In this document: positions 16,699 to 25,391 of the stretch, piece after piece
Position numbering within the stretch: the first letter of the stretch is position 1
Layout of the letters: the number at the start of each line of letters is the position of its first letter
Source: Streptomyces neyagawaensis
Lineage (GTDB): Bacteria > Actinomycetota > Actinomycetes > Streptomycetales > Streptomycetaceae
DNA: 64,000 nt
NCBI RefSeq assembly: GCF_023516595.1
Contig: NZ_JAMGBG010000065.1
Coordinates: 88,318-152,317 of the forward strand
Reading direction: 5' to 3'
Notes under the pieces: generated by a model
Seen by the model: only the letters and a program-made list of their open reading frames with translations
Told to the model about the DNA's origin: nothing
Databases searched by the model: none
Position numbers and translations under genes: made by a program

Positions 16699-16736
16699 GT
16701 CGGGATGTCCGGGTCCGGTCGGGATGTCCGGGTCCG
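16699..16736. repeat. 19-bp tandem duplication after the pflA terminator
   Basis: GTCGGGATGTCCGGGTCCG occurs twice, head to tail (16699-16717, 16718-16736), in the convergent gap. No function is apparent. Confidence 0.9.
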
Positions 16737-16776
16737 GGAGAGCACCGCGGCCTCCCGGACCACGCCCCGGCGACGA

Positions 16777-17487
16777 TCACGGTGCGGGACGGGCTCCGAG
16801 GGGCCGCGGATCGCCGGCGGCGATGTCGTCGACCCGGAAGGTCAGCTCGCTCACCACGCCGACCACTCCGTCCACCCGCCAGGTCAGCCGGACGGCGACC
16901 GGGACGTCACCGCGCCGCTCCAGCCGCCCCCTCAGCTTCACCACGCCGTCCCGCACCGACGCGGTGACGGCCCCCGGCGGCAGGCACAGCACACGGCTCA
17001 GGACCTCGTCGGTCACGTCCCGGCGGATCTCCTCGTCCGTGCGCAGGAACACCCGCAGCAGATCCCGCCGGGTGGCGATGCCGATCAGCCGGTCCTCCTC
17101 GTCCACCACGGGCAACCGGTCGACCCGGTGCCGCTCCATGACACGCGCGGCGTCCGCGACACGCTGCTCCGGGTGCACCGTGACGGCGGGCGACGACATC
17201 AGGTCCCCGACGGTCACGGCCGGCGCCAGGGCCGCGGCCCGACGGCCGGAGTGGCGCAACGCGGGCCCGAGGAACCGCCGGGTCCGGCCCCGACCGCCGC
17301 CCATCGCCGCCTGACGGTGGATCAGATCGGTCTCGGAGATCACTCCCACGACCTTGTCGTCGTGGTCCACCACGGGCAGACCGCTGATGCGGTACCGGTG
17401 CAGCAGCCGGGCCACCTCCTTGAACGACGTGTCCCGGCGGGCCTCGACGACCTCACGGGTCATCACCTCACCGACGATGCGCGTCAT
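16777..17487 (-). CDS. CBS-pair protein with C-terminal BON domain
   Basis: A 236-residue paralogue of the protein at 7394: CBS 1 (IVGEVMTREVVEARRDTSFKEVARLLHRYRISGLPVVDHDDKVVGVISETDLI), CBS 2 (LMSSPAVTVHPEQRVADAARVMERHRVDRLPVVDEEDRLIGIATRRDLLRVFLR) and BON (ASVRDGVVKLRGRLERRGDVPVAVRLTWRVDGVVGV). The linker between the CBS domains is longer and basic (GGGRGRTRRF). The start at 17487 follows AGGAG by eight bases and lies 17 bp after the ppdK stop, so it is the last gene of an adh-ppdK-CBS operon. This context suggests adenylate sensing linked to PPDK, whose reaction is AMP/ATP dependent; that is inference. Confidence 0.92.
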   Translation of the reverse strand: MTRIVGEVMTREVVEARRDTSFKEVARLLHRYRISGLPVVDHDDKVVGVISETDLIHRQAAMGGGRGRTRRFLGPALRHSGRRAAALAPAVTVGDLMSSPAVTVHPEQRVADAARVMERHRVDRLPVVDEEDRLIGIATRRDLLRVFLRTDEEIRRDVTDEVLSRVLCLPPGAVTASVRDGVVKLRGRLERRGDVPVAVRLTWRVDGVVGVVSELTFRVDDIAAGDPRPLGARPAP

Positions 17488-17503
17488 GACGCCCACTCCT
17501 TTC

Positions 17504-20197
17504 TCACCGGGTGTCGCCGCTCTCCGTCCCCGGCAGCGCGGCCCGCCCGGCTTCCAGGCGGGCGACCGGCACGCGGAAGGGGGAGCAGGAGACGTAGTCG
17601 AGGCCGGCGGCGTGGAAGAAGTGCACGGACTCCGGGTCGCCGCCGTGCTCGCCACAGACGCCGATCTTCAGGTCGGGGCGCACCGCGCGGCCCTCCGCCA
17701 CGGCGATCTCGACCAGCCGGCCCACGCCCTCACGGTCGATCGTCTCGAACGGGGACACGGTGAAGATGCCCTTGTCGAGGTAGGCGGAGAAGAACGCCGC
17801 CTCGACGTCGTCACGGGAGAAGCCCCAGGTGGTCTGGGTCAGATCGTTGGTGCCGAAGGAGAAGAACCGCGCCTCCTCGGCGATCCGGCCCGCGGTGAGC
17901 GCGGCCCTCGGCAGCTCGATCATCGTGCCGACCGGGCACGAGAGGGCGATGCCCGAACGGTCGGCGACCTCCGCCAGGACCTGCTCCACCTCCTCGCGGA
18001 CGATCCGCAGCTCCTCGACGGTGTCGACGAGGGGCACCATGATCTCCGCCCGCGGGTCGCCGCCCGCCCGCCTCCGTTCCACGACCGCCTCGGCGATCGC
18101 CCGCACCTGCATCGCGACCAGCCCCGGCGCGACCAGACCGAGGCGTACGCCGCGCAGGCCGAGCATGGGGTTCTCCTCGTGCATACGGTTCACCGCGTCC
18201 AGCAGCTGCGCGTCGTGCGTGCTGGGCGGGCTGCCCTGCGCCTCGGCGGCCGCCAGACGGACGGCCAGCTCGGTGCGGTCGGGCAGGAACTCGTGGAGCG
18301 GCGGGTCGAGGAGCCGGATGGTCACGGGCAGCCCGTCCATCGCCTCCAGGATGCCGACGAAGTCCTGCCGTTGCAGGGGAAGCAGCGCGTCCAGCGCCTG
18401 CTCGCGCGCGGCGTCGGTCCCGGCGAGGATCATCGCCTCGACCAGCTGTCTGCGGTCGCCGAGGAACATGTGCTCGGTACGGCACAGCCCGATGCCCTCG
18501 GCACCGAACCGCCGGGCCCGCGCGGCGTCCTCGGGCGTGTCGGCGTTCGCCCGCACCCCGAGCCGCCGTACGCCGTCCGCCTGCCGCATGGCTCGGGCCA
18601 CGGCGGCCACCAGCCCCGTCGGCTCCTCGTCCCGTCCGCCGGTCTCGAAGTACCGCATCACCGCGGAGTCGACCAGCGGGGCCGCCCCCGGATACACGGC
18701 GCCCTCGGAGCCGTCGACGGAGATGACGGTGCCCTCCTCGACGGTGGTGCCGCCCACGGTGAAGCGGCGCCCGTGCGGATCCACCGTGATCTCCTCCGCG
18801 CCGCACACACAGACCTTGCCCATGCCGCGCGCGACGACGGCCGCGTGGCTGGTCTTGCCGCCGCGGCTGGTCAGTACGGCCTGGGCGGCGACCATGCCCG
18901 GCAGGTCGTCGGGGGTCGTCTCCTGCCGTACGAGGACGACCTTCTCCCCGGTGGCCGCCCGCCGTACCGCCTCGGCGGAGTCGAACACGGCCGCGCCCAC
19001 GGCGGCGCCGGGCGAGGCCGGGATGCCGTGCGCGAGGGCCTCACCGACGGCCGAGGTGTCGAAGCGGGGGAACATCAGCCGTGCCAGTCCGCTCCCGCCG
19101 ACCCGCGTCAGCGCCTCGTCCTCGCTGATCAGCCCCTCCTCGACCAGCTGGCCCGCGATGGCGAACGCCGCCTCCGCCGTCCGTTTGCCGACCCGGGTCT
19201 GGAGCATCCACAGCGTGCCGCGCTCGATGGTGAACTCGATGTCGCACAGATCCCGGTAGTGGGTCTCCAGGGTGCGCATGAGGTCGCGCAGCCGGGAGAA
19301 CGACTCCGGGTCGATCCGGCCCAGCTCGTCGAGCGGGACGGTGTTGCGGATGCCGGCGACGACGTCCTCGCCCTGCGCGTTCGGCAGATAGTCGCCGTAC
19401 AGGCCGGGCCGGCCGGTGGCCGGGTCGCGGGTGAAGGCGACACCGCTGCCGGAGTCGGCGCCGAGGTTGCCGAACACCATGGTCTGCACGGTGACGGCCG
19501 TGCCCAGGTCGTCGGGGATGTGTTCGCGGCGGCGGTAGATCCGGGCGCGCTCGCCGTTCCAGGACTCGAAGACCGCGAGGACCGCCCGGCGCAGCTGCTC
19601 GGCGGGCGACTGCGGGAAGTACTCACCCGTCCGGTCGCGGATCAGCTCCTTGTACGCCTCGACCAGCTCGGCCAGATCGGCCGCGTCCAGCCCCAGGTCG
19701 TCGGCGGCTCCCCGCCGCTCCTTCAGCCGGGCCATGAGGTCCTCGAACAGCGCGCCGTCGACCCCCATCACCGTACTGCCGAACATCTGCACGAGACGGC
19801 GGTAGGAGTCCCAGGCGAAGCGCTCGTTCCCGGACACCTTGGCCAGGCCCAGCACGGACTCGTCGTTCAGTCCGACGTCGAGGATCGTCTCCATCATGCC
19901 TGGCATGGAGAAACGGGCCCCGGAGCGGACGGACAGCAGCAGCGGATCGGCGGGCTCGCCCAGTCGGCGGTCCGCCGCCTCTTCCAGGGCGGTCAGGTGC
20001 TCGGAGATCTCGCGGTCCAGACCGTCCGGCGCGGAGCCGGTGGCCAGGAAGGCCCGGCAGGCCTCGGTGGTGACGGTGAAGCCGGGCGGCACCGGGAGGC
20101 CCATCCGGGTCATCTCCGCCAGATTGGCGCCCTTGCCGCCGAGGAGATCGGCCATCTCCCGGCTGCCCTCGGCGAACTCGTACACGTAACGGACCAT
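17504..20197 (-). CDS. ppdK: pyruvate, phosphate dikinase
   Basis: The 897-residue protein has the N-terminal nucleotide-binding domain (VYEFAEGSREMADLLGGKGANLAEMTRMGLPVPPGFTVTT), the swivelling phosphohistidine domain with H451 in GGKTSHAAVVARGMGKVCV, and the C-terminal PEP/pyruvate barrel with CGEHGGDPESVHFFHAAGLDYVSCSPFRVPVARL. It interconverts PEP + AMP + PPi and pyruvate + ATP + Pi in the cytosol. Glycolytic use yields extra ATP when oxygen is short. Full length. The start at 20197 has AGGAG nine bases upstream. It sits 47 bp downstream of the adh gene and 17 bp upstream of a CBS-BON gene, on one operon. Confidence 0.97.
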   Translation of the reverse strand: MVRYVYEFAEGSREMADLLGGKGANLAEMTRMGLPVPPGFTVTTEACRAFLATGSAPDGLDREISEHLTALEEAADRRLGEPADPLLLSVRSGARFSMPGMMETILDVGLNDESVLGLAKVSGNERFAWDSYRRLVQMFGSTVMGVDGALFEDLMARLKERRGAADDLGLDAADLAELVEAYKELIRDRTGEYFPQSPAEQLRRAVLAVFESWNGERARIYRRREHIPDDLGTAVTVQTMVFGNLGADSGSGVAFTRDPATGRPGLYGDYLPNAQGEDVVAGIRNTVPLDELGRIDPESFSRLRDLMRTLETHYRDLCDIEFTIERGTLWMLQTRVGKRTAEAAFAIAGQLVEEGLISEDEALTRVGGSGLARLMFPRFDTSAVGEALAHGIPASPGAAVGAAVFDSAEAVRRAATGEKVVLVRQETTPDDLPGMVAAQAVLTSRGGKTSHAAVVARGMGKVCVCGAEEITVDPHGRRFTVGGTTVEEGTVISVDGSEGAVYPGAAPLVDSAVMRYFETGGRDEEPTGLVAAVARAMRQADGVRRLGVRANADTPEDAARARRFGAEGIGLCRTEHMFLGDRRQLVEAMILAGTDAAREQALDALLPLQRQDFVGILEAMDGLPVTIRLLDPPLHEFLPDRTELAVRLAAAEAQGSPPSTHDAQLLDAVNRMHEENPMLGLRGVRLGLVAPGLVAMQVRAIAEAVVERRRAGGDPRAEIMVPLVDTVEELRIVREEVEQVLAEVADRSGIALSCPVGTMIELPRAALTAGRIAEEARFFSFGTNDLTQTTWGFSRDDVEAAFFSAYLDKGIFTVSPFETIDREGVGRLVEIAVAEGRAVRPDLKIGVCGEHGGDPESVHFFHAAGLDYVSCSPFRVPVARLEAGRAALPGTESGDTR

Positions 20198-20244
20198 GGC
20201 GTCGCGCTCCTTTGTCCGGCTTCCGGGGGAGGTGTGTGGCGGAG

Positions 20245-21255
20245 TCACATCTCGAAGACGATGCGCGCCTTGACCTGACCGTCGAGTACCTCGGCGATCG
20301 AGTCGTTGACCGTCTCCAGCGGGCGGGTCTCGTAGATCACCTTTGTGCGTCCGGCGGCGTGGAGCCGGAACACCTCGTCCAGATCCTGGCGGGTACCCAC
20401 GATCGAACCGATCACGGACGTGCCGTTGAGGACGGTGTCGAAGATCGGCACCCGGATGGTGCCGCCGGCGGGCAGAGCGACCATGACCAGCTTGCCGCCA
20501 CGCCTGAGACCGCCGTACACCGAGGCGAAGGCGCCCTCGTCGACGGCCAGCGCGATCGCCGCGTGGGCCCCACCGTGCCGCCTGAGCACCTCCGCCGGGT
20601 CCTCCTTGCGGGCGTCGATCAGGATGTCGGCGCCCAGCTCACGGGCGAGGTCGAGCTTGGCGTCGGTGACGTCGATCGCGGCGACGGTCGCTCCGGCGAT
20701 CTTCGCGTACTGCACGGCGAGGTGGCCGAGACCGCCGATCCCGGAGACCGCCACCAGCTGGGTGGGACGCACCTCGGCGACCTTCAGGGCCTTGTACGTG
20801 GTGACGCCGGCGCAGGTCAGCGGGGCCGCGTCGCGCGGGTCGATGCCGTCGGGCACGGGGGCGGCGAAGTCCGCCGAGGCGAGCATCTTCTCCGCGTAGC
20901 CGCCGTCCACGCCGTAGCCGGTGTTCCGCTGCCGCTCGCACAGCGTCTCCCAGCCGGACAGGCAGTGCTCGCACCGCCCGCAGGCCCAGCCCAGCCAGGG
21001 CACCGCCACCCGCTGCCCCACCTCCAGATGGGTCACCCCGTCGCCGAGCGCCTCGACGACACCGACGCCCTCGTGGCCGGGGACGAACGGGAGGGTGGGC
21101 TTGACCGGCCAGTCGCCGTGCGCGGCGTGGATGTCGGTGTGGCACAGCCCGGACGCCTCCACCCGGATACGGACCTGGCCGGGGCCGGGCTGCGGATCGG
21201 GCCGCTCCTCGATCACCAAGGGCCGGCCGAACGACGTGACCACTGCTGCCTTCAT
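20245..21255 (-). CDS. zinc-dependent alcohol dehydrogenase (AdhP type)
   Basis: A 336-residue medium-chain dehydrogenase. Catalytic zinc ligands are C38 and the H in GHEGVGVVE; the structural zinc site is CGRCEHCLSGWETLC; the NAD site is GIGGLGHLAVQYAK. The pattern NTGYGVDGGYAEKMLA and TYKALKVAEVRPTQ match AdhP-like ethanol/propanol dehydrogenases. In context it probably reduces acetaldehyde to ethanol and regenerates NAD in hypoxia, though no acetaldehyde dehydrogenase is present here. GGGAG ribosome site before ATG 21255. First gene of the adh-ppdK-CBS operon, divergent from osdR with shared OsdR-type boxes. Confidence 0.94.
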   Translation of the reverse strand: MKAAVVTSFGRPLVIEERPDPQPGPGQVRIRVEASGLCHTDIHAAHGDWPVKPTLPFVPGHEGVGVVEALGDGVTHLEVGQRVAVPWLGWACGRCEHCLSGWETLCERQRNTGYGVDGGYAEKMLASADFAAPVPDGIDPRDAAPLTCAGVTTYKALKVAEVRPTQLVAVSGIGGLGHLAVQYAKIAGATVAAIDVTDAKLDLARELGADILIDARKEDPAEVLRRHGGAHAAIALAVDEGAFASVYGGLRRGGKLVMVALPAGGTIRVPIFDTVLNGTSVIGSIVGTRQDLDEVFRLHAAGRTKVIYETRPLETVNDSIAEVLDGQVKARIVFEM

Positions 21256-21345
21256 GGAATGCTCCCGGAACTCTGTCGACGCGATGCCGTTCTCAGGCTC
21301 GGCCGCGCCCCGGCATGGCGGCAGGTGCTGGACGTCCTCCAGGGT

Positions 21346-21403
21346 GGGGCCGACCGGCCCCCGTAACCCGGTAGGGCCTTCAGGCCCTGGCCCTTCGGCC
21401 CGG
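21346..21403. promoter_or_regulatory. osdR box: OsdR-type boxes shared by adh-ppdK operon and osdR
   Basis: Three elements lie in the 282-bp divergent gap: GGGGCCGACCGGCCCCC (21346-21362), GGGCCTTCAGGCCC (21374-21387, perfectly palindromic) and GGCCCTTCGGCCCGG (21389-21403). They are 90-150 bp from the adh start and 135-190 bp from osdR, suggesting autoregulation and co-control. Close to osdR (21488-21530) there are also AGCGAACGACGC direct repeats of unknown role. Confidence 0.65.
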
Positions 21404-21537
21404 GATCGCGGAGGATCTCCGGTAGGCAGTGGCCGGACGTCCCTCCCGGGGGAGTCCGGCGCACGATCGAAACAGAGCGATCGAAGCGGAGCGAACGACG
21501 CTCAGCGAACGACGCAGAGTGAACGAGGAGCGAATCG

Positions 21538-22230
21538 ATGGCGGACGGCGACCGGCCCGGCCCCGACAACCCGATCCGGGTCTTCCTGCTGGACGACCAC
21601 GAGGTGGTACGGCGCGGAGTGCACGACCTGCTGAACGACGAGCCGGACATCACCGTGGTCGGTGAGGCCGCCAACGTCGAGCAGGCCCTGGTCCGCGTCC
21701 CCGCCCTGCGCCCCCACGTGGCGGTACTGGACGTGCGCCTGCCGGACGGCGACGGGGTGACCGTGTGCCGGGAACTGCGCTCGAACATGCCGGAGCTGGC
21801 CTGTCTGATGCTGACCTCGTTCGACGACGAGGAGGCCCTGCTGGACTCGATCATGGCGGGCGCGTCCGGATACGTGCTGAAGCAGATCCAGGGCTCCGAC
21901 CTGGTGTCCGCCGTCCGCACGGTCGCCGCCGGCCAGTCGCTGCTCGACCCCAGCGCCACCGCACGGTTGATGGCGCGGCTGCGGCAGGGCCAGGAGCCGG
22001 AGCCCGAGCCGGACGCCCTGCCGGGCCTGACCGAACGGGAGCGGGAGATCCTGGCGCTGATCGGTGAGGGGCTGACCAACCGCCAGATCGGTCAGCGGCT
22101 CTACCTCGCCGAGAAGACCGTCAAGAACCACATCTCCCGGCTGCTGGCGAAGCTCGGGGTGGAGCGGCGTGTCCAGGCCGCCGTCATCGCCACCCAGGCC
22201 GCGGACCGGCTCAAGCAGGACGGCAGCTGA
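21538..22230 (+). CDS. osdR: NarL/LuxR-family response regulator, OsdR/DevR type
   Basis: The 230-residue protein has a receiver domain (IRVFLLDDHEVVRRGVHDLL; acidic pair D19/D20, phospho-acceptor D65 in VLDVRLPDGDG, T93 and K115) and a C-terminal LuxR-type HTH (LTEREREILALIGEGLTNRQIGQRLYLAEKTVKNHISRLLAKLGVERRVQAAV). Sequence and neighbourhood match OsdR of S. coelicolor and DevR/DosR of M. tuberculosis, which control dormancy and hypoxia genes and are phosphorylated by haem or GAF kinases. Start at ATG 21538 after GAGGAG. No sensor kinase gene is adjacent; downstream are only pseudogenes. It is the likely regulator of the repeated GGGNC..GNCCC boxes in this window. Confidence 0.93.
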   Translation: MADGDRPGPDNPIRVFLLDDHEVVRRGVHDLLNDEPDITVVGEAANVEQALVRVPALRPHVAVLDVRLPDGDGVTVCRELRSNMPELACLMLTSFDDEEALLDSIMAGASGYVLKQIQGSDLVSAVRTVAAGQSLLDPSATARLMARLRQGQEPEPEPDALPGLTEREREILALIGEGLTNRQIGQRLYLAEKTVKNHISRLLAKLGVERRVQAAVIATQAADRLKQDGS

Positions 22231-22235
22231 CGTCC

Positions 22236-22854
22236 GGGGCGAGCCGCGGGGCCGCCCCCGTCGACAGAACCAACCGCACGGCCACTCCCGGCGTCGACAT
22301 CGAGCAGACTGGAGTCCTGCCGCGTGGACGTTCTCCTCGCGGTCGTCGACGAAGAGGAAGTCGGCGGGTGTGGCCCGCAGGGCGACGACGCACTGTTGGA
22401 AGGCGGCGGGGTCGGGCTTGGCCGCACCGATCCTCCCGGAGAACGCCATGTGGTCGAGGTCGTGCAGCCAGGGCTGGGCGGCGAGGAAGGCGTCCGCGTG
22501 GTCCGCGGGGATGTTGGACAGCAGGGCGACCCGGGCGCGGTCCCGCGGGGCCCGCACGTAGGTGACCATGCGGTCGTCGACGCGGGACCAGTTGTCGATG
22601 TCGATGAGCCGCAGCTCCTCGATCGTGCCCGCGTCGGCGGGGCGGGACAGCGTGTGCAGCACGTCGGTCCAGTACGCGGACGCGGTCTGCCGGCCGGCGT
22701 CGTAGGGCGGGCGATGGGTTCAGTAGGCCGTGGTGAAGGCGTCGACGGAGGTGCCGCAGCGGGCGGCCATCTTCTCCCGTGCGCCCGGGCGTTGGTGGCG
22801 GGCGATCGCCCCGAAGAGGTCGAACAGCACGATGCGGCGGCGGTCGGTGGACAT
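22236..22854 (-). pseudogene. HAD-family hydrolase, inactivated by TGA and frameshift
   Basis: The minus strand starts well (ATG 22854 after GAGGGA; RRRIVLFDLFGAIARHQRPGAREKMAARCG) but reaches TGA at 22720-22722 where the continuing frame reads TAY-stop-THRPPYDAGRQTASAYWTDVL; family members usually have Trp there, so TGG to TGA is likely. The same frame then encodes VALLSNIPADHADAFLAAQPWL...GRIGAAKPDPAAFQ and FLFVDDREENVHAA, the HAD motifs II-IV, before losing frame near 22320. It belongs to the phosphatase/dehalogenase superfamily; substrate unknown. The gene is read toward osdR and converges on it. Confidence 0.8.
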
Positions 22855-22891
22855 GAGGGTCGGTTCCCTCGGGGTGGCGGGGAAGTTCGGG

Positions 22892-23600
22892 TCAGTGCCG
22901 GTGGGGCAGGGCGCGGGCGAGTGAGTCCAGTGCGGCCAGGCGGTCGGGGCCCGCCGGGGCGAGTACGACGCTGGTCGCGCCCGCGGCGTGGCGGGCGTCG
23001 ATCGCCGCTCGGGCCTGGGCGGGGGTGCCCACGACGCTCAACGCGCGGACCCGGTCGGCGGGCATCGTCCGGGCGAAGTGCCGGGCGTCGGGGCTGGCGG
23101 CGCGGTGGGCGCGCAGTTCCCCGGCGAAGGGCAGGGGGCGATGTGCGCGGCCCACTCCGGCTCACCCACCGATTCCAGGGCCGCGCGGACACGGGCCAGG
23201 GCGGCCTCCTCGTCGTCCACGGCCGCGCCGTCGTAGACGACGACCTCCGGGGCGTTCCCGGAGGCGGCGGGGCCCAGGTGACGCAGGGACGCGGTGATGT
23301 AGCCGGGGGCGGCGGGCTCGGCCAGGAGGAGCCCGTCGGCGACCTCGCCCGCGACGCGCTGCGACTTGGGGCCGCGCACACCCGGGATCACCGGGGGCAC
23401 GATGTCCGGGATCTCGGTGAGGACCACGCCCTCGCAGCGGACGTGCCAGCCGTTCTCGGGACCGGGCTCGCCCGCGATGAGCAGGCGCAGCGCTCTCGCG
23501 TACTCCTTGATCAGAGTCAGGGGACTCCCGGGCCAGGACCCGACCTGGCGCATCCAGTCGGGCATGCCGAGCCCGATGCCCGCGATGAGTGCAAACTCGG
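22892..23600 (-). pseudogene. F420-type luciferase-like oxidoreductase, truncated and frameshifted
   Basis: The frame from about 23600 reads GGVAEFALIAGIGLGMPDWMRQVGSWPGSPLTLIKEYARALRLL...PPVIPGVRGPKSQRVAGEVADGLLLAEPA, the C-terminal two thirds of a luciferase-like (LLM) F420-dependent enzyme. At the G run 23134-23138 one base is missing; the correct reading moves to a second frame, LPFAGELRAHRAASPDARHFARTMPADRVRALSVVGTPAQARAAID, ending at 22892. The first ~100 residues, including the flavin-cofactor region, are absent. The homopolymer indel could be a sequencing error, but the missing N-terminus could not. Confidence 0.8.
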
Positions 23601-23724
23601 CCACACCGCCTACGCCCACGTCGGCCCCGCCACGGTGGTGCACACCCTGGTCACCGACACCACCGCAGCCGCCGACGAGGTCACTGCACTTGAAGCCGGG
23701 GGAACCGCCGTCCGCGCCGTCTGA
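23588..23724 (+). pseudogene. unidentified C-terminal gene remnant
   Basis: Directly at the point where the LLM fragment loses homology, the plus strand reads KLGHTAYAHVGPATVVHTLVTDTTAAADEVTALEAGGTAVRAV and stops at 23724. The composition looks protein-like, but there is no start or upstream part. I cannot name the family. It marks a deletion or insertion junction with the LLM fragment. Confidence 0.3.
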
Positions 23725-23811
23725 TGGACCGACGGGGCAACCTGCGGAAGCGATTCACCCTGCCGACGACCGGTCTCGCCCCGCGCCCGACCACGCGGCA
23801 CAGAAGCCGGC

Positions 23812-24513
23812 TCAGCGCGCGGCCCGCCCTACCGGGCCCTCCCCACCCGGCTCGGGGCACAGCTCCGCGTACACCGGTGCGCTCTCGAAGGGGTACTCCA
23901 CACAGCTCTCGCCCGCGAAGCACTGCGTCGCGTGCCGGCGCATCCGGGGGCCGTACGTCTCGTGGTCGATCAGTTCCGTGTAGCCGTCGAGTCCGCCCTC
24001 GCGGGGGAGCAGACCCGCTGTGTCGGCCAGGTATACGTCGAAGCCCGGGTACATCAGCCCCAGGAACGGCATGTCGTCGAGATCGAGGGCGAACACCGGG
24101 TACTCACCGTCGTCGTCCGGCTCGGTGACGGCCAGGATCCGTCGTGAGTCCGACCCACCGGGCAGCAGGAAGCACTCCGCGAAGCGTCCGGACAGCCGGC
24201 CGAACAACTCGCCCCAGAAGTCGCCCATCTCGTCCGCCACCAGGTGGTCGAGCGGCCGCGGCGCGAACGCGCCGTCCGGGGTGAACCACCCATGGCGCGC
24301 CAACAGGCTGGTGTCGTACGCCAGCCACGCACGCAGACTCGGTGACAGCGGGCGCCCCGACGGGAACACGGCCCCCGCGAGCACGTCCTGCGCCATCGGC
24401 CTGGCCTCACCGCCCTCCACCCAGGGCACGTTCACATACGGCAGCAGATACGGCAGCGCGCTCGCTCCCGGATCCCGGCGTACGACCTCGATGACCCGCT
24501 CGGTCAACGGCAC
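23812..24513 (-). CDS. hypothetical protein, possibly SMI1/KNR4 (SUKH)-like
   Basis: A 233-residue acidic protein with segments LPYLLPYVNVPWVEGGEARPMAQDVLAGAVFPSGRPLSPSLRAWLAYDTSLLARHGWF, then MGDFWGELFGRLSGRFAECFLLPGGSDSRRILAVTEPDDDGEYPVFALDLDDMPFLGLMYPGFDVYLAD. The order (acidic helix, loop, then a DDGEYPVFALDLDD strand pair) recalls SUKH-type immunity or housekeeping proteins, but no signature is decisive. No toxin gene is adjacent. The start at 24513 lacks a strong ribosome site. Codon use is normal. The 24514-24760 gap that follows shows no gene. Confidence 0.65.
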   Translation of the reverse strand: MPLTERVIEVVRRDPGASALPYLLPYVNVPWVEGGEARPMAQDVLAGAVFPSGRPLSPSLRAWLAYDTSLLARHGWFTPDGAFAPRPLDHLVADEMGDFWGELFGRLSGRFAECFLLPGGSDSRRILAVTEPDDDGEYPVFALDLDDMPFLGLMYPGFDVYLADTAGLLPREGGLDGYTELIDHETYGPRMRRHATQCFAGESCVEYPFESAPVYAELCPEPGGEGPVGRAAR

Positions 24514-24760
24514 TCCGTGCAGGGACTCACTCTCACCTCTCGTCGACAGAACCTCGGACCGGCGCGACGCCCGCAGTCCGCAGCCCGCAGCGAGTCAAGC
24601 ATCAACGACGGGCGCCACGCGTCCGGGGAAGCACATAGGGGGAGTACGTACGACCGGTCGGTCGTCAGGACCACGCGCGGCGGGGTCAGGACAGGGCGCG
24701 GCTCCCGTGATCACGAAAGTCGGTTGAGGCGGCGCCCGATGTCGGCGAGGGTCTGTGTTC

Positions 24761-25309
24761 ATGGAGTTCCTCTGTTACCACCGCGACCGGCCCGGCTCCC
24801 TCCCCCTGCGCGAGGAGTTGGGGGAAGCACACTGGTCCTACATGGATCAGTACGCGGAACAGCTGATCGCCCGCGGCCCGACCTTCGCCGAGGACGGCGA
24901 GACCCTCACCGGTAGTGTCCACATCGTCGACCTGCCGAATCCCGCCGCCGCCCGCGCGTTCGCCTTCGACGAACCCAACTACCAGGCGGGCGCCTACCGT
25001 GACGTCCTGCTGCGCCGGTGGCGCAACCTGCTGGGGCGCACCATGTGGGAGTTCCCCGGTGGCCGGACCGGCGGCAACCGGTACCTGGTGCTCGGCCTCG
25101 GCTCGGGCGCGCCCGCCGACCTCACCGTGCCGCCCGGCCACGACGGGCTGATCGCGTACGGGCCGCTGCTGTCCGACGACGGCGAGACCTGGCTGGGTAC
25201 GGCCGTGCTGGTCCGGGCCACCGACCCGGACGCGGCCCGCGCCGTCCTGACCGAGGACCGGTACGCCGCCATCGAGGTCCACGACTGGGAGTTCGGCGGA
25301 CGCCGCTGA
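24761..25309 (+). CDS. YCII-related domain protein (duplicated)
   Basis: The 182-residue protein has two YciI-like ferredoxin-fold domains: residues 1-80 (MEFLCYHRDRPGSLPLREELGEAHWSYMDQYAEQLIARGPTFAEDGETLTGSVHIVDLPNPAAARAFAFDEPNYQAGAY) and about 105-180 (LTVPPGHDGLIAYGPLLSDDGETWLGTAVLVRATDPDAARAVLTEDRYAAIEVHDWEFGGRR). The family is of small alpha/beta-barrel proteins with a conserved His/Asp pair; roles are mostly unknown. Start at ATG 24761, ten bases after GAGG; the GTG at 24755 is too close to that site. Confidence 0.85.
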   Translation: MEFLCYHRDRPGSLPLREELGEAHWSYMDQYAEQLIARGPTFAEDGETLTGSVHIVDLPNPAAARAFAFDEPNYQAGAYRDVLLRRWRNLLGRTMWEFPGGRTGGNRYLVLGLGSGAPADLTVPPGHDGLIAYGPLLSDDGETWLGTAVLVRATDPDAARAVLTEDRYAAIEVHDWEFGGRR

Positions 25310-25391
25310 ACCGGGGCCCGCCACCCCGCCGACGCCCGCCGGGTCCGCGTCCATCGGGACGGATCCGCCGGGACGGATCCACCGGGACTGA

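Noticed and set aside
17354..20278. Open frame of more than 900 codons on the plus strand opposite ppdK
   Set aside because: Mirror frame of a well-identified PPDK gene; composition is artefactual and the ends do not match any promoter or ribosome site.
22316..23724. A single plus-strand 466-codon gene across the HAD and LLM region
   Set aside because: Only its last ~40 codons look protein-like; the rest is antisense to recognisable HAD and LLM sequences.
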